This document shows positions 9,479-17,252 of a DNA stretch of 64,000 nt, piece after piece. The notes below the pieces were generated by a model that had not been told where the DNA came from, made no database searches, and saw nothing but the letters and a program-made list of their open reading frames with translations. The translations under genes and the position numbers were made by a program. Positions within the stretch are counted from its first letter, which is position 1, and the number at the start of each line of letters is the position of its first letter. The DNA is from Bacteroides cutis (lineage in GTDB: Bacteria > Bacteroidota > Bacteroidia > Bacteroidales > Bacteroidaceae). The stretch is taken from NCBI RefSeq assembly GCF_900241005.1, contig NZ_OEST01000006.1, forward strand, positions 62,001 to 126,000. Direction: 5' to 3'.

Positions 9479-10459
9479 ATGAAATACATCTCTCTTTTTC
9501 TCTTACTTACCCTCCTTTGGGGACTGACAGCCTGCTCGAAACCTTCCGGTAAGACGTTGATGAACTACGAACAGTCCCTTGTCCGTGCCGACTCGCTGGT
9601 ACAGACGGGTATTGTTGACAGTGCCCAAGCCGTCCGCCTGATTTCCGACTTGCACCGTGAATACAATCAGATAAAGAAACTTTCCGATGGCAGGCATGTG
9701 CGGTTGAAACCGGTCAGTGGTTACGAACGTTTCTTCTGGGGAGTGTTTTCTATAATCATGTTCAGTATCTCCGGTGCTATGTTGTTCAGCCTTGTCCGGT
9801 TCAAGAAAGAGCGCCGTCACCGCAACTACCTTATCACCCTGAGCGAGAATGAACAGCGTCTGCGCAACAACGAACGCGAACGTGAGGAACTGGAAGAGTG
9901 CTTGAAGGAGATGTCGCTGACCGACGAAGAGCGCGAAGAAGTGCATGGCTCGCTGACAAACCTCATGGAACATGGCAGTCGTCTGGATAAAGAAAACGAG
10001 TCACTCCGCACCCGTCTCAAGGAGTATGAAGACAACCCCGTGCCTCGCGAACTGGAACTGTTGAGGAAAGAGGGCGAGCGTGTCCGTATGCTCGACGGGC
10101 AGGTACAGGCGCTCGCTTCCGCCATGATAGACGCAGACGAGGTGATGAAGCAGTTGCGTACACAGCCCAAATACCTTGCGGACAGCCAGTGGGAGTATTT
10201 GCAGAAGCTTACTGACAGAGTGTACAAGGGCGCTTCCAAACGCCTTGTCTTGCGTTTTCCCCAGCTTACGCCTGCCGACAGCCAGCTTTGCATGCTTATC
10301 CGCCTGCACTTCAGCAATGCGCAGATTGCCACGCTCACTGCCGTGTCTCCCGCTTCCGTGTCCCAGCAGAAGTTCCGCCTGAAGAAACGGATGATGCAGG
10401 TGGATGGCAGGTTGTTTGCCGATGGAGAGACGCTGGATACAGTAGTGTGTCATGTCTGA
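9479..10459 (+). CDS. Membrane-tethered lipoprotein with coiled coil and C-terminal helix-turn-helix
   Basis: 326 residues. A lipoprotein-like signal peptide ends in LTAC (Cys19). A short presumably periplasmic part follows, then a transmembrane helix at about 86-107 (FWGVFSIIMFSISGAMLFSL), a charged coiled coil at about 120-200, and a C-terminal region (about 255-312) reading LTPADSQLCMLIRLHFSNAQ then VSPASVSQQKFRLKKRM, which looks like a LuxR/sigma-4-type helix-turn-helix. This layout occurs in Bacteroides membrane-anchored regulators of unknown signal. It would place a DNA-binding domain in the cytoplasm and a lipidated N-terminus outside. The gene is visibly more GC-rich than the AT-rich genes after it. 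Confidence 0.6.
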   Translation: MKYISLFLLLTLLWGLTACSKPSGKTLMNYEQSLVRADSLVQTGIVDSAQAVRLISDLHREYNQIKKLSDGRHVRLKPVSGYERFFWGVFSIIMFSISGAMLFSLVRFKKERRHRNYLITLSENEQRLRNNEREREELEECLKEMSLTDEEREEVHGSLTNLMEHGSRLDKENESLRTRLKEYEDNPVPRELELLRKEGERVRMLDGQVQALASAMIDADEVMKQLRTQPKYLADSQWEYLQKLTDRVYKGASKRLVLRFPQLTPADSQLCMLIRLHFSNAQIATLTAVSPASVSQQKFRLKKRMMQVDGRLFADGETLDTVVCHV

Positions 10460-10540
10460 AATTTCGGATTGCAAGACAACAGCAACAAGGGTATGAAACT
10501 ATTAGGTGGGCATTAAGATAAATTAAGCCCGTAATTTTTT

Positions 10541-10566
10541 TACGGAAATCCTTTTCCGTATCTTTG
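10541..10566 (+). promoter_or_regulatory. Promoter with overlapping dyad before the AAA/TOPRIM pair
   Basis: TATCTTTG at 10559-10566 is a perfect Bacteroides -7 box. Immediately upstream and sharing its first two bases is a perfect 8-bp inverted repeat, TACGGAAA (10541-10548) and TTTCCGTA (10553-10560) with a 4-nt spacer. This fills the region between -33 and -7 and is a good operator candidate. It is too far from a stop codon and lacks the T run expected of a terminator. Confidence 0.6.
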
Positions 10567-10593
10567 TCTTCTGAAAGTTAAGTCAATAGAAGT

Positions 10594-11694
10594 ATGTTAG
10601 TAAAATTCGCTGTTACCAACTATCGTGGATTTGCAGACCGCATCGAGTGGGATTTGTCAAATCCGGCAAATTATGAGTTCAATAAAAATGCTATCAAAGA
10701 CGGTATCATAAAAAATGGTATAGTATATGGTCCGAACGGGTCGGGTAAAACAAACTTCAGTTTGGCCTTATTCGATATTGAGAACCATTTGTCTCCCAAA
10801 TGGAAAAAGATAGATTATTATGTGAACTTCATTTATGCCGGAAAGAAAGAGGGAACAGTCGAGTTTGAATATACATTTAGATTTGGGAACGAGACAATTC
10901 TCTATACCTATTCCAAAGGTGCAGGCGGTATATTAGCGTCCGAATCGCTTCGAGTGGACGATAATTTGGTTTTTGAACGGAAGAATGGTTCTTTTTGTAT
11001 AGACAAGCAACAGTTTCCTATGGAAGAAACCATAGAGAATAACCTCGGAAGCAATGCAAATAACGTGTCGATAGTCAATTTCTTATTGACTTCTTATCCC
11101 TTAAGCAAAGAGCATTATCTGATAAAACTCAGCAAGTTTGTTAACTCTATGCTTTGGTTCAGAAATCTCGATATAAGGGAGTTTATCGGGCTTGAAACAA
11201 GCGTAACGAATCTTGATGAGTTTATCATTGCAAATGGGCTACTCAAAGAATTTTCAAATTTCCTGCAGAGTGTCAGCGGGCAGAATTTTCAACTTACTGT
11301 GCATTCCTCTACTGATAAGCAGATTCTTTGTGATATAGACGGTTCTGAGATTCCCTTTAACTTGGTTGCATCTACGGGAACCAGATCACTGCAATTACTT
11401 TATTTTTGGATGAAACGAATGAGTGAAGCGTCATTTGTCTTTATTGACGAATTTGATGCGTTCTATCATTTCCGTTTAGCCTTTGAAGTGTGCAAAATGC
11501 TGTTCAATATGGATTGTCAGATATTTACGTCTTCGCATAATACATATTTGATGACAAATGATTTGCTGCGTCCGGACTGTAATTTCATCTTGAATGAAAA
11601 TAAGATTAAGCCTTTGTGTGACTGTACAGATAAAGAGTTGAGATTCGGACACAATATTGAGAAACTTTTTCGGGGTAACACTTTTAAAGTATGA
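10594..11694 (+). CDS. AAA (ABC/OLD-type) ATPase, probable defence component
   Basis: 366 residues, cytoplasmic, of the AAA15/AAA_21 kind. It opens with the RecF/SMC-like MLVKFAVTNYRGF, has Walker A GPNGSGKT at 46-53, a signature-like STGTRSL at 260-266, Walker B FVFIDEFDAF at 281-290 and an H-loop FTSSH at 311-315. The central part (about 60-250) is diverged. Its stop overlaps the start of the next gene by 4 nt (ATGA), so the two are translationally coupled. ATPases of this type paired with a TOPRIM or RloB/DUF4435-like partner make up phage-defence systems such as PARIS, AbiL and RloAB-like pairs. Membership in one named system is not established here. Confidence 0.8.
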   Translation: MLVKFAVTNYRGFADRIEWDLSNPANYEFNKNAIKDGIIKNGIVYGPNGSGKTNFSLALFDIENHLSPKWKKIDYYVNFIYAGKKEGTVEFEYTFRFGNETILYTYSKGAGGILASESLRVDDNLVFERKNGSFCIDKQQFPMEETIENNLGSNANNVSIVNFLLTSYPLSKEHYLIKLSKFVNSMLWFRNLDIREFIGLETSVTNLDEFIIANGLLKEFSNFLQSVSGQNFQLTVHSSTDKQILCDIDGSEIPFNLVASTGTRSLQLLYFWMKRMSEASFVFIDEFDAFYHFRLAFEVCKMLFNMDCQIFTSSHNTYLMTNDLLRPDCNFILNENKIKPLCDCTDKELRFGHNIEKLFRGNTFKV

Positions 11695-12503
11695 TTCTAT
11701 TTATTTTTGAAGGCAAGAAATGTGAACCTCGTCTTTTTGAGACTTTGAAACATTTGTTTTTCACCAAAGAGGTGGAGCCTTTTGTTTGTACTTACAATAG
11801 CAATATCTATTCTTTGTATTCAAAGTTGAAGGGGTATGACGTCTTTGAAAATGTTACAGCAAGCGGAAATACGGTAACTATACTTAATGATATATTGCAA
11901 AAGAACGGGGATGATACTCTTGCTGGCATTCTGGAAGTAGATGTTTCTGAAATATTCTTGTTTTTTGATTATGATTTTCAAGAATCCCGATTGACATTGG
12001 AAGAGAATAACCGGCATATTGGTGAAATGCTGGAGTATTTTGACGATGAAACCGGAAATGGGAAATTGTATATCAATTATCCGATGGTGGAGTCTGTGTT
12101 CTATACCAAGCAACTGCCGGATAAGGATTATCTGAGTTATGACATTACTCGTGAGAAATGTTATAATTTTAAAGCCTTGGCTCGTGATTTTTCTTTTTAT
12201 AATTCTTTTGAGCATCTGCTTGTATCAGGTAATAAAAATGAGAAAGAGGAAAAGAAGTTGCTGAAACAACAGGTTGCTAAAGAGAATTGGTTGCATTTGA
12301 CCGATATGAATGTTCGGAAGGCAAACTTCATTTGTGTAGGTGTTGATGCTATACCAGTTTTAAAAGAAAATCTCGCTCAGAGCAACATATATGAAAATCA
12401 ACTGGCTAAGTATGTAAATACAGAAAATTGCAGAGTAGCTGTCTTGAACTCATTTCCGATATTTTTATATGATTATTTTAGAGATATAGCCAACCTGTGT
12501 TGA
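11691..12503 (+). CDS. TOPRIM-like partner of the AAA ATPase (RloB/DUF4435-like)
   Basis: 270 residues, no signal peptide or membrane segment. Acidic residues are placed as in a TOPRIM fold: Glu7 in MILFIFEGKKCEP, Asp93 and Asp95 in FLFFDYDFQ, and Glu134 in YPMVESVFY. The FEGKKCEP opening also resembles RloB-like proteins, and the YINYPMVES segment resembles DUF4435-like partners in ATPase-linked defence pairs. In such systems the partner is the toxic nuclease-type effector and the ATPase is sensor and restrainer; that role here is inference from gene pairing. Low GC, like its partner. Confidence 0.6.
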   Translation: MILFIFEGKKCEPRLFETLKHLFFTKEVEPFVCTYNSNIYSLYSKLKGYDVFENVTASGNTVTILNDILQKNGDDTLAGILEVDVSEIFLFFDYDFQESRLTLEENNRHIGEMLEYFDDETGNGKLYINYPMVESVFYTKQLPDKDYLSYDITREKCYNFKALARDFSFYNSFEHLLVSGNKNEKEEKKLLKQQVAKENWLHLTDMNVRKANFICVGVDAIPVLKENLAQSNIYENQLAKYVNTENCRVAVLNSFPIFLYDYFRDIANLC

Positions 12504-12993
12504 TTTATTAGGACAAAAAGTCGCTGATTTCCCCTATTCTCAATTCTGTTTTGCTACTAATATAACCTCGGTCTTATACTGAACCCTATTCAGTCGTATA
12601 CTGAATGCCATTCAGTCGTATATTGAATCCTATTCAGTCGTATACTGAATTACCCCCACTTCAGAAGGCGTTCCGGGAGGGGATGGACTGTGGCAGATTG
12701 ATGGCTTGAAGCGGATGGTTTTGGATTTTGAAATGTTGTTACAAAATGAGAAGTGGGTAGATTTGTAATTTTAGAAAATATTGCTATTCATAGTTTTCTT
12801 TCTCTTTTGTATTTACGTTTAATAGAAGAATATCAGATGATGATTTTGAAAGCCTTGCAAAACTAGCTGTTATTTGTTATATTATAGTACCTTAGCCACT
12901 TTGATAGATTGACTTATCAGGTGCAGGCAGAGGTTGGTGGAAAACTTACTGGGCTAACAGGAAAACTACAGAATAATTATAAATCAAGAAAAA
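12504..12993. other. Intergenic region with 22-bp array A
   Basis: 490 bp between the TOPRIM-like gene and the ADP-ribosylglycohydrolase. It contains the tandem array at 12571-12652. The remainder is AT-rich and holds no convincing gene, terminator or clear promoter that I can see. Confidence 0.6.
12571..12652. repeat. 22-bp palindromic tandem array A (3.7 copies)
   Basis: Units start at 12571, 12593, 12615 and 12637 (last one partial), an exact 22-bp period. Structure of a unit is ATTCAGT, 5 nt, ACTGAAT, 3 nt, so the 7-bp arms pair both across the 5-nt and across the 3-nt spacer. Differences between units lie mostly in the 3-nt spacer (CCT, GCC, CCT) and a few bases of the first copy. Confidence 0.9.
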
Positions 12994-14058
12994 ATGGTTG
13001 GTGGGAGAGATTCAAAAACAGTCTGTTTGCTGATGACCAATTTACGTAAACAGATAGCAGAGGCTAATGGCATAGAATATGTACAGACAGAATGTACTCA
13101 TGTGGGATCTTGCAGTGGCACTTGCCCGGCATGTGAACAGGAATTGCAGGATCTTGAACGGAAATTGAATGAGAAAGAAAGTAGAGGAGAGCATGTAATA
13201 ATAGATTGTGTATCTCTTTTTAATGAGGAATTGCTATCTTTCAGAAATAAAAATATTGAAGCGATGAATACAGAAGATATTTTGTTGGGAGCCATTGCCG
13301 GAGACATAATAGGCTCTGTCTATGAATTCTCGCCGGTAAAAGAGTGGAATTTCCCATTGTTTACCGAAGCATCGAAGTTTACCGATGACACCGTTATGAC
13401 AGTTGCCAATGCAGATTGGTTGTTGACGGGAGATAGTCTTTTAGGTATCATGCAGGATTATGGAAACCGTTATCCATTAGCAGGATATGGTAGTAGTTTT
13501 ATCCGTTGGCTATGGGCTGATGATCCGCAGCCTTATAATAGTTGGGGAAACGGCTCGGCCATGCGTGTCAGTCCTGTGGGATGGTTTTTTGATACACTGG
13601 AGGAAACATTGGTTGCGGCAAAGCGGAGCGCGGAAGTAACGCACAATCACTCTGAAGGGATAAAAGGAGCGCAGGCTACGGCGGCTTGTGTCTTTTTGGC
13701 ACGTACGGGCAAATCCAAGCAGGAGATAAAGAAGTATGTAGAGGAGATGTTTGGTTATAATCTTAGTCGTACTTGTAATGAGATAAGGCCTACTTATAGT
13801 TATGATATTTCTTGTCAAGGTACGGTGCCGGAATCTATCATTGCTTTTTTGGAAAGCACGGACTATGAAAGTGCTATTCGGCTGACTGTATCTTTAAGAG
13901 GAGATGCGGATACGATGGGGGCTATTACGGGTGGCATTGCGGAAGCCTATTATGGTGGTGTACCTGACTTTATAAAGGAGGAAGTTATCAAAAGATTACC
14001 TGATGAGTTTGTGACGGTAATGAGAAAATTCTCGATTGCAAAATTAAAATGTAAATGA
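12994..14058 (+). CDS. ADP-ribosylglycohydrolase with Cys-rich N-terminal extension
   Basis: 354 residues. Residues about 95-354 form an ADP-ribosylglycohydrolase (DraG-like) domain: LLGAIAGDIIGSVYEF at 97-112, the metal-binding FTDDT at 129-133 and GDADTMGAITGG from 303. Such enzymes remove ADP-ribose from proteins, nucleic acids or small molecules. The first 90 residues carry LRKQIAEANGIEYV, then CTHVGSCSGTCPACEQE with cysteines 34, 40, 44 and 47, a likely metal-binding knot that I have seen as a short separate family of unknown function. A Met at residue 14 (13033) is an alternative start. The neighbouring ATPase/TOPRIM pair hints at a defence context, but nothing links them directly. Confidence 0.85.
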   Translation: MVGGRDSKTVCLLMTNLRKQIAEANGIEYVQTECTHVGSCSGTCPACEQELQDLERKLNEKESRGEHVIIDCVSLFNEELLSFRNKNIEAMNTEDILLGAIAGDIIGSVYEFSPVKEWNFPLFTEASKFTDDTVMTVANADWLLTGDSLLGIMQDYGNRYPLAGYGSSFIRWLWADDPQPYNSWGNGSAMRVSPVGWFFDTLEETLVAAKRSAEVTHNHSEGIKGAQATAACVFLARTGKSKQEIKKYVEEMFGYNLSRTCNEIRPTYSYDISCQGTVPESIIAFLESTDYESAIRLTVSLRGDADTMGAITGGIAEAYYGGVPDFIKEEVIKRLPDEFVTVMRKFSIAKLKCK

Positions 14059-14412
14059 TATCATAACAACCACCTTGTAGAGCCAGAAGATATAGGTGTA
14101 TTCATTATCAGATATTTATGGATAGTGTTTGTAGAGATTACTACCTTGTTCTTCTTATTCCTGCTTTATATTTTCCTTCTCCTTGTAGAGACGGTGTTTT
14201 TGTAATCTTTTGTTTTTAAGTGATTTATGTAAATCGGCTGTAGATGCCATTTTCTTGTTTTCCCTTGTACCTTGCCCTAACTTTGCAACATCGAATTTGA
14301 GAAAAGCAGACGGCTGAACCGTTGAGGCCTCACGATGAAGACTTCTGTTTCTCGGGTGAGACAAGAGAAACCGGATATACATTATTAATTAATCATTTAA
14401 AACATTACGATT
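14059..14412. other. Intergenic region with the HU-like gene promoter
   Basis: 354 bp. Nothing gene-like. Contains the promoter at 14255-14285 and a long leader of about 120 nt before the HU-like gene. Confidence 0.6.
14255..14285 (+). promoter_or_regulatory. Promoter of the HU-like gene
   Basis: TAACTTTG at 14278-14285 is a perfect -7 box. TTG at 14255-14257 with a 20-bp spacer serves as the -33 element. Confidence 0.65.
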
Positions 14413-14901
14413 ATGGCATTTTTTAGAAGAATTCAGAAGAAAGTAAACGATTTGTGGTACCCTCAATCAGTAACCTGGGGCAAGGCGGTTACTACCCGTG
14501 AAGTGGCAGATGAACTGTCCGTTCTCTCTACCGTGACCCGTGGTGACACGTATGCGGTAATGGAGAACTTGGGACGTGTATTGAGTAATTTCATGGGGCA
14601 GGGACGTACTGTGAAGATAGACGGCATAGGTACCTTCTATTATACGGCTACTTCTGCCAAAAGAGGGGTGCCGACGGCTGAGGAGGTAAGCGCTTCGCTG
14701 ATTAACGGGGTACGTGTCCGTTTCTTGCCCGAAGTGGAGCGTAACAGTGGCCGCCAGGTGACTACCCGCAGCATGGTGAATACAAAGATTGTTTGGGAAG
14801 AGTGGGGCAAGTTGTCTGTTTCTTCCGGTGACTCTTCCACCGGCGGCAATCCGGGTGAGGGCGGTAACGATGAAGACCAGAACGAGAATCCGTTGGGATA
14901 G
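14413..14901 (+). CDS. HU-like DNA-binding protein (Bacteroidetes HU-HIG type)
   Basis: 162 residues. The core, about 20-125, follows the HU/IHF pattern of Bacteroidetes long HU-like proteins: VTTREVADELSVLSTVTRGD, VMENLGRVLSNFMGQGRTVK, then IDGIGTFYYTATSAKRG and a basic arm. The last 25 residues are a low-complexity Gly/Ser/Asp/Glu tail ending NENPLG. Such proteins bind DNA in the nucleoid; a specific role is unknown. Single gene with its own promoter and a strong terminator. Confidence 0.85.
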   Translation: MAFFRRIQKKVNDLWYPQSVTWGKAVTTREVADELSVLSTVTRGDTYAVMENLGRVLSNFMGQGRTVKIDGIGTFYYTATSAKRGVPTAEEVSASLINGVRVRFLPEVERNSGRQVTTRSMVNTKIVWEEWGKLSVSSGDSSTGGNPGEGGNDEDQNENPLG

Positions 14902-14944
14902 GGAGGTTCCGCCGTTAGCTCAGCTTTTTAGTTGACAGGACCTG

Positions 14945-14999
14945 AGGGGACGAGTTGACGAGGGGGAAGTATTCTCCTTGTCAACTCGTCCCCTTGTTC
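14945..14999 (+). terminator. Terminator after the HU-like gene
   Basis: Long stem AGGGGACGAGTTGAC paired with GTCAACTCGTCCCCT, extended by further pairs around a short loop, then TTGTTCTTTCTT. Confidence 0.9.
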
Positions 15000-15119
15000 T
15001 TTCTTCCCGGACTCCTATTTTAGCAAATTTTATTATTATATTTCTGCATTTTCTCATCAATTATCGCTAATTTCGGACGTTTTTATCTAAAAATGGCTGA
15101 ATAACTAATAAATTATAAT

Positions 15120-15380
15120 ATGGAAAACTTGAATACGGCACTTTTGCTGATGGTTGTGGGTATGGCTACGGTCTTTGCTATCCTGTTGATTGTTATCTAT
15201 ATGGGAAAAGGTCTTATTGCGCTTGTGAATAAATATGTCCCTGAAGAAGTGGTGCCTGCCAAAGCTGTGGGGAATGCTCCTGCACCTATTCCCGGAAATA
15301 TCCTGGCTGCTATCAGTGCGGCTGTAACAGTGGTTACACAAGGTAAAGGTAAGGTGGCGAAGGTAGAAAAAATTAAATAG
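15120..15380 (+). CDS. oadG: Sodium-pumping decarboxylase gamma subunit (OadG type)
   Basis: 86 residues with one N-terminal transmembrane helix (LLLMVVGMATVFAILLIVIY) followed by a Pro/Ala/Lys-rich cytoplasmic part, the standard shape of the small subunit that holds alpha and beta together at the membrane. First gene of a three-gene operon, 39 bp before the alpha subunit. Confidence 0.88.
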   Translation: MENLNTALLLMVVGMATVFAILLIVIYMGKGLIALVNKYVPEEVVPAKAVGNAPAPIPGNILAAISAAVTVVTQGKGKVAKVEKIK

Positions 15381-15419
15381 TAAAATTAATCTTATATAAA
15401 AAATACACTGAAAAATAGT

Positions 15420-17252
15420 ATGAAAAGAGAAATTAAATTCAGCTTGGTGTTCAGGGATATGTGGCAGAGTGCCGGAAAATATGTTCCTCGTGTAGACCAG
15501 CTGGTGAAGGTTGCTCCCGCTATTATTGAGATGGGCTGTTTTGCCCGTGTAGAAACCAATGGCGGAGGTTTTGAACAGGTAAATTTATTGTTTGGGGAAA
15601 ATCCTAATAAAGCCGTACGCGAATGGACGAAACCATTCCATGAAGCAGGTATTCAGACTCATATGTTGGATCGTGCACTGAACGGGCTTCGTATGAGCCC
15701 TGTACCGGCCGACGTGCGTAAACTTTTTTATAAAGTAAAGAAAGCGCAGGGTACGGATATCACTCGTACTTTCTGCGGATTGAATGATACCCGTAATATT
15801 ATTCCTTCTATCGGCTATGCACATGATGCGGGAATGATTTCCCAATGTTCGCTGTGTATCACTTTCTCTCCGGTGCACACGGTGGAATATTATGTGAACA
15901 TGGCTAAGGAACTCATTGAGGCGGGTGCAGATGAGATTTGTATTAAGGATATGGCCGGCATCGGGCGTCCGGTATCTTTGGGTAAGATTGTAGCAGGTAT
16001 CAAGAAGATAAAAGATATTCCTGTCCAGTATCATAGCCATGCGGGCCCCGGTTTTAATATGGCAAGTATCCTTGAGGTTTGTGAGGCAGGTTGCGATTAT
16101 ATAGACGTGGGTATGGAGCCGCTTTCATGGGGTACGGGACATGCTGACTTGCTCAGTGTACAGGCTATGTTGAAAGACGCCGGTTTCCAGGTGCCTGAAA
16201 TCAATATGGAAGCCTATATGAAAGTCCGTGCTCTTATTCAGGAGTTTATGGATGACTTCCTCGGACTTTACATCAGCCCGAGAAATCGCTTGATGAATTC
16301 CCTGTTGATAGGTCCGGGACTTCCGGGTGGTATGATGGGTAGCCTGATGGCTGACTTGGAGTCCAATCTGGAATCTATCAATAAGTATAAGGCAAAACGT
16401 AATTTGCCGTTTATGACGCAAGACCAGTTGCTTATCAAGTTGTTCAACGAAGTGGCATACGTTTGGCCCCGTGTGGGTTATCCACCGTTGGTGACCCCGT
16501 TCAGCCAGTATGTTAAGAACCTTTCCATGATGAATGTCATCGCTATGGAGAAAGGTAAGGAACGTTGGGGGATGATTGCCGATGACATCTGGGATATGTT
16601 GCTGGGCAAGGCAGGTAAGTTGCCGGGTACGTTGGCTCCCGAACTGATAGAAAAGGCTGAACGTGAAGGACGTAAATTCTTCACCGGAAATCCGCAGGAC
16701 AACTATCCTGACGCGTTGGACAAGTACCGCAAGATGATGAAAGAGAATAAATGGGAACTTGGCGAGGACGAAGAGGAACTCTTTGAATATGCCATGCATC
16801 CGGCACAATATGAGGCATATAAAAGCGGTAAGGCGAAAGAAGATTTCTTGGCTGATGTTGAAAAACGCCGTGCAGAACGGGATAAATCTCCGTTGGATGA
16901 TGCCAAACCTAAAACTCTCACGGTGCAGGTGGACGGACAGGCTTATCGCGTAACGGTGGCCTATGGTGACATTGATCTTCCGGCTTCCGCTACTGAAAAG
17001 GTTACTGCTCCCGTAGGTGAAGGGCAAGATGTGCCGGCTCCGCTGGAAGGTAAGTTCTTCCTTACCAAGAATGCGCAGGAAACTCCTCTGAAAGTGGGGG
17101 ATAAGGTAGAGAAGGGCGATCTCCTTTGCTATATTGAAGCCATGAAGACGTACAATGCCATCCGTGCCGACTTTGCCGGAACGGTGACTGCCATTTGCGT
17201 TAATCCGGGTGACTCTGTTTCTGAAGATGATGTATTAATGAAGATTGGATAA
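15420..17252 (+). CDS. oadA: Biotin-dependent decarboxylase alpha subunit (oxaloacetate decarboxylase type)
   Basis: 610 residues: carboxyltransferase TIM barrel (about 1-300), conserved PYC/OAD domain, linker, and a C-terminal biotinyl domain with EAMKT, the biotinylated Lys being 576. Metal and substrate segments are seen in KDMAGIGRPVS and YHSHAGPGFNM. The N-terminal FSLVFRDMWQSAGKYVP departs from the more usual RDxHQSL form, so the exact substrate (oxaloacetate versus another carboxy acid) is not certain. Transfers CO2 from substrate to biotin in the cytoplasm for the beta subunit. Stop and next start overlap (TAATG). Confidence 0.9.
   Translation: MKREIKFSLVFRDMWQSAGKYVPRVDQLVKVAPAIIEMGCFARVETNGGGFEQVNLLFGENPNKAVREWTKPFHEAGIQTHMLDRALNGLRMSPVPADVRKLFYKVKKAQGTDITRTFCGLNDTRNIIPSIGYAHDAGMISQCSLCITFSPVHTVEYYVNMAKELIEAGADEICIKDMAGIGRPVSLGKIVAGIKKIKDIPVQYHSHAGPGFNMASILEVCEAGCDYIDVGMEPLSWGTGHADLLSVQAMLKDAGFQVPEINMEAYMKVRALIQEFMDDFLGLYISPRNRLMNSLLIGPGLPGGMMGSLMADLESNLESINKYKAKRNLPFMTQDQLLIKLFNEVAYVWPRVGYPPLVTPFSQYVKNLSMMNVIAMEKGKERWGMIADDIWDMLLGKAGKLPGTLAPELIEKAEREGRKFFTGNPQDNYPDALDKYRKMMKENKWELGEDEEELFEYAMHPAQYEAYKSGKAKEDFLADVEKRRAERDKSPLDDAKPKTLTVQVDGQAYRVTVAYGDIDLPASATEKVTAPVGEGQDVPAPLEGKFFLTKNAQETPLKVGDKVEKGDLLCYIEAMKTYNAIRADFAGTVTAICVNPGDSVSEDDVLMKIG

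Noticed and set aside
12571..12652. CRISPR array
   Set aside because: Period of 22 bp leaves no room for unique spacers of about 30 bp, and no cas genes are present; the same holds for the arrays at 29075 and 57651.
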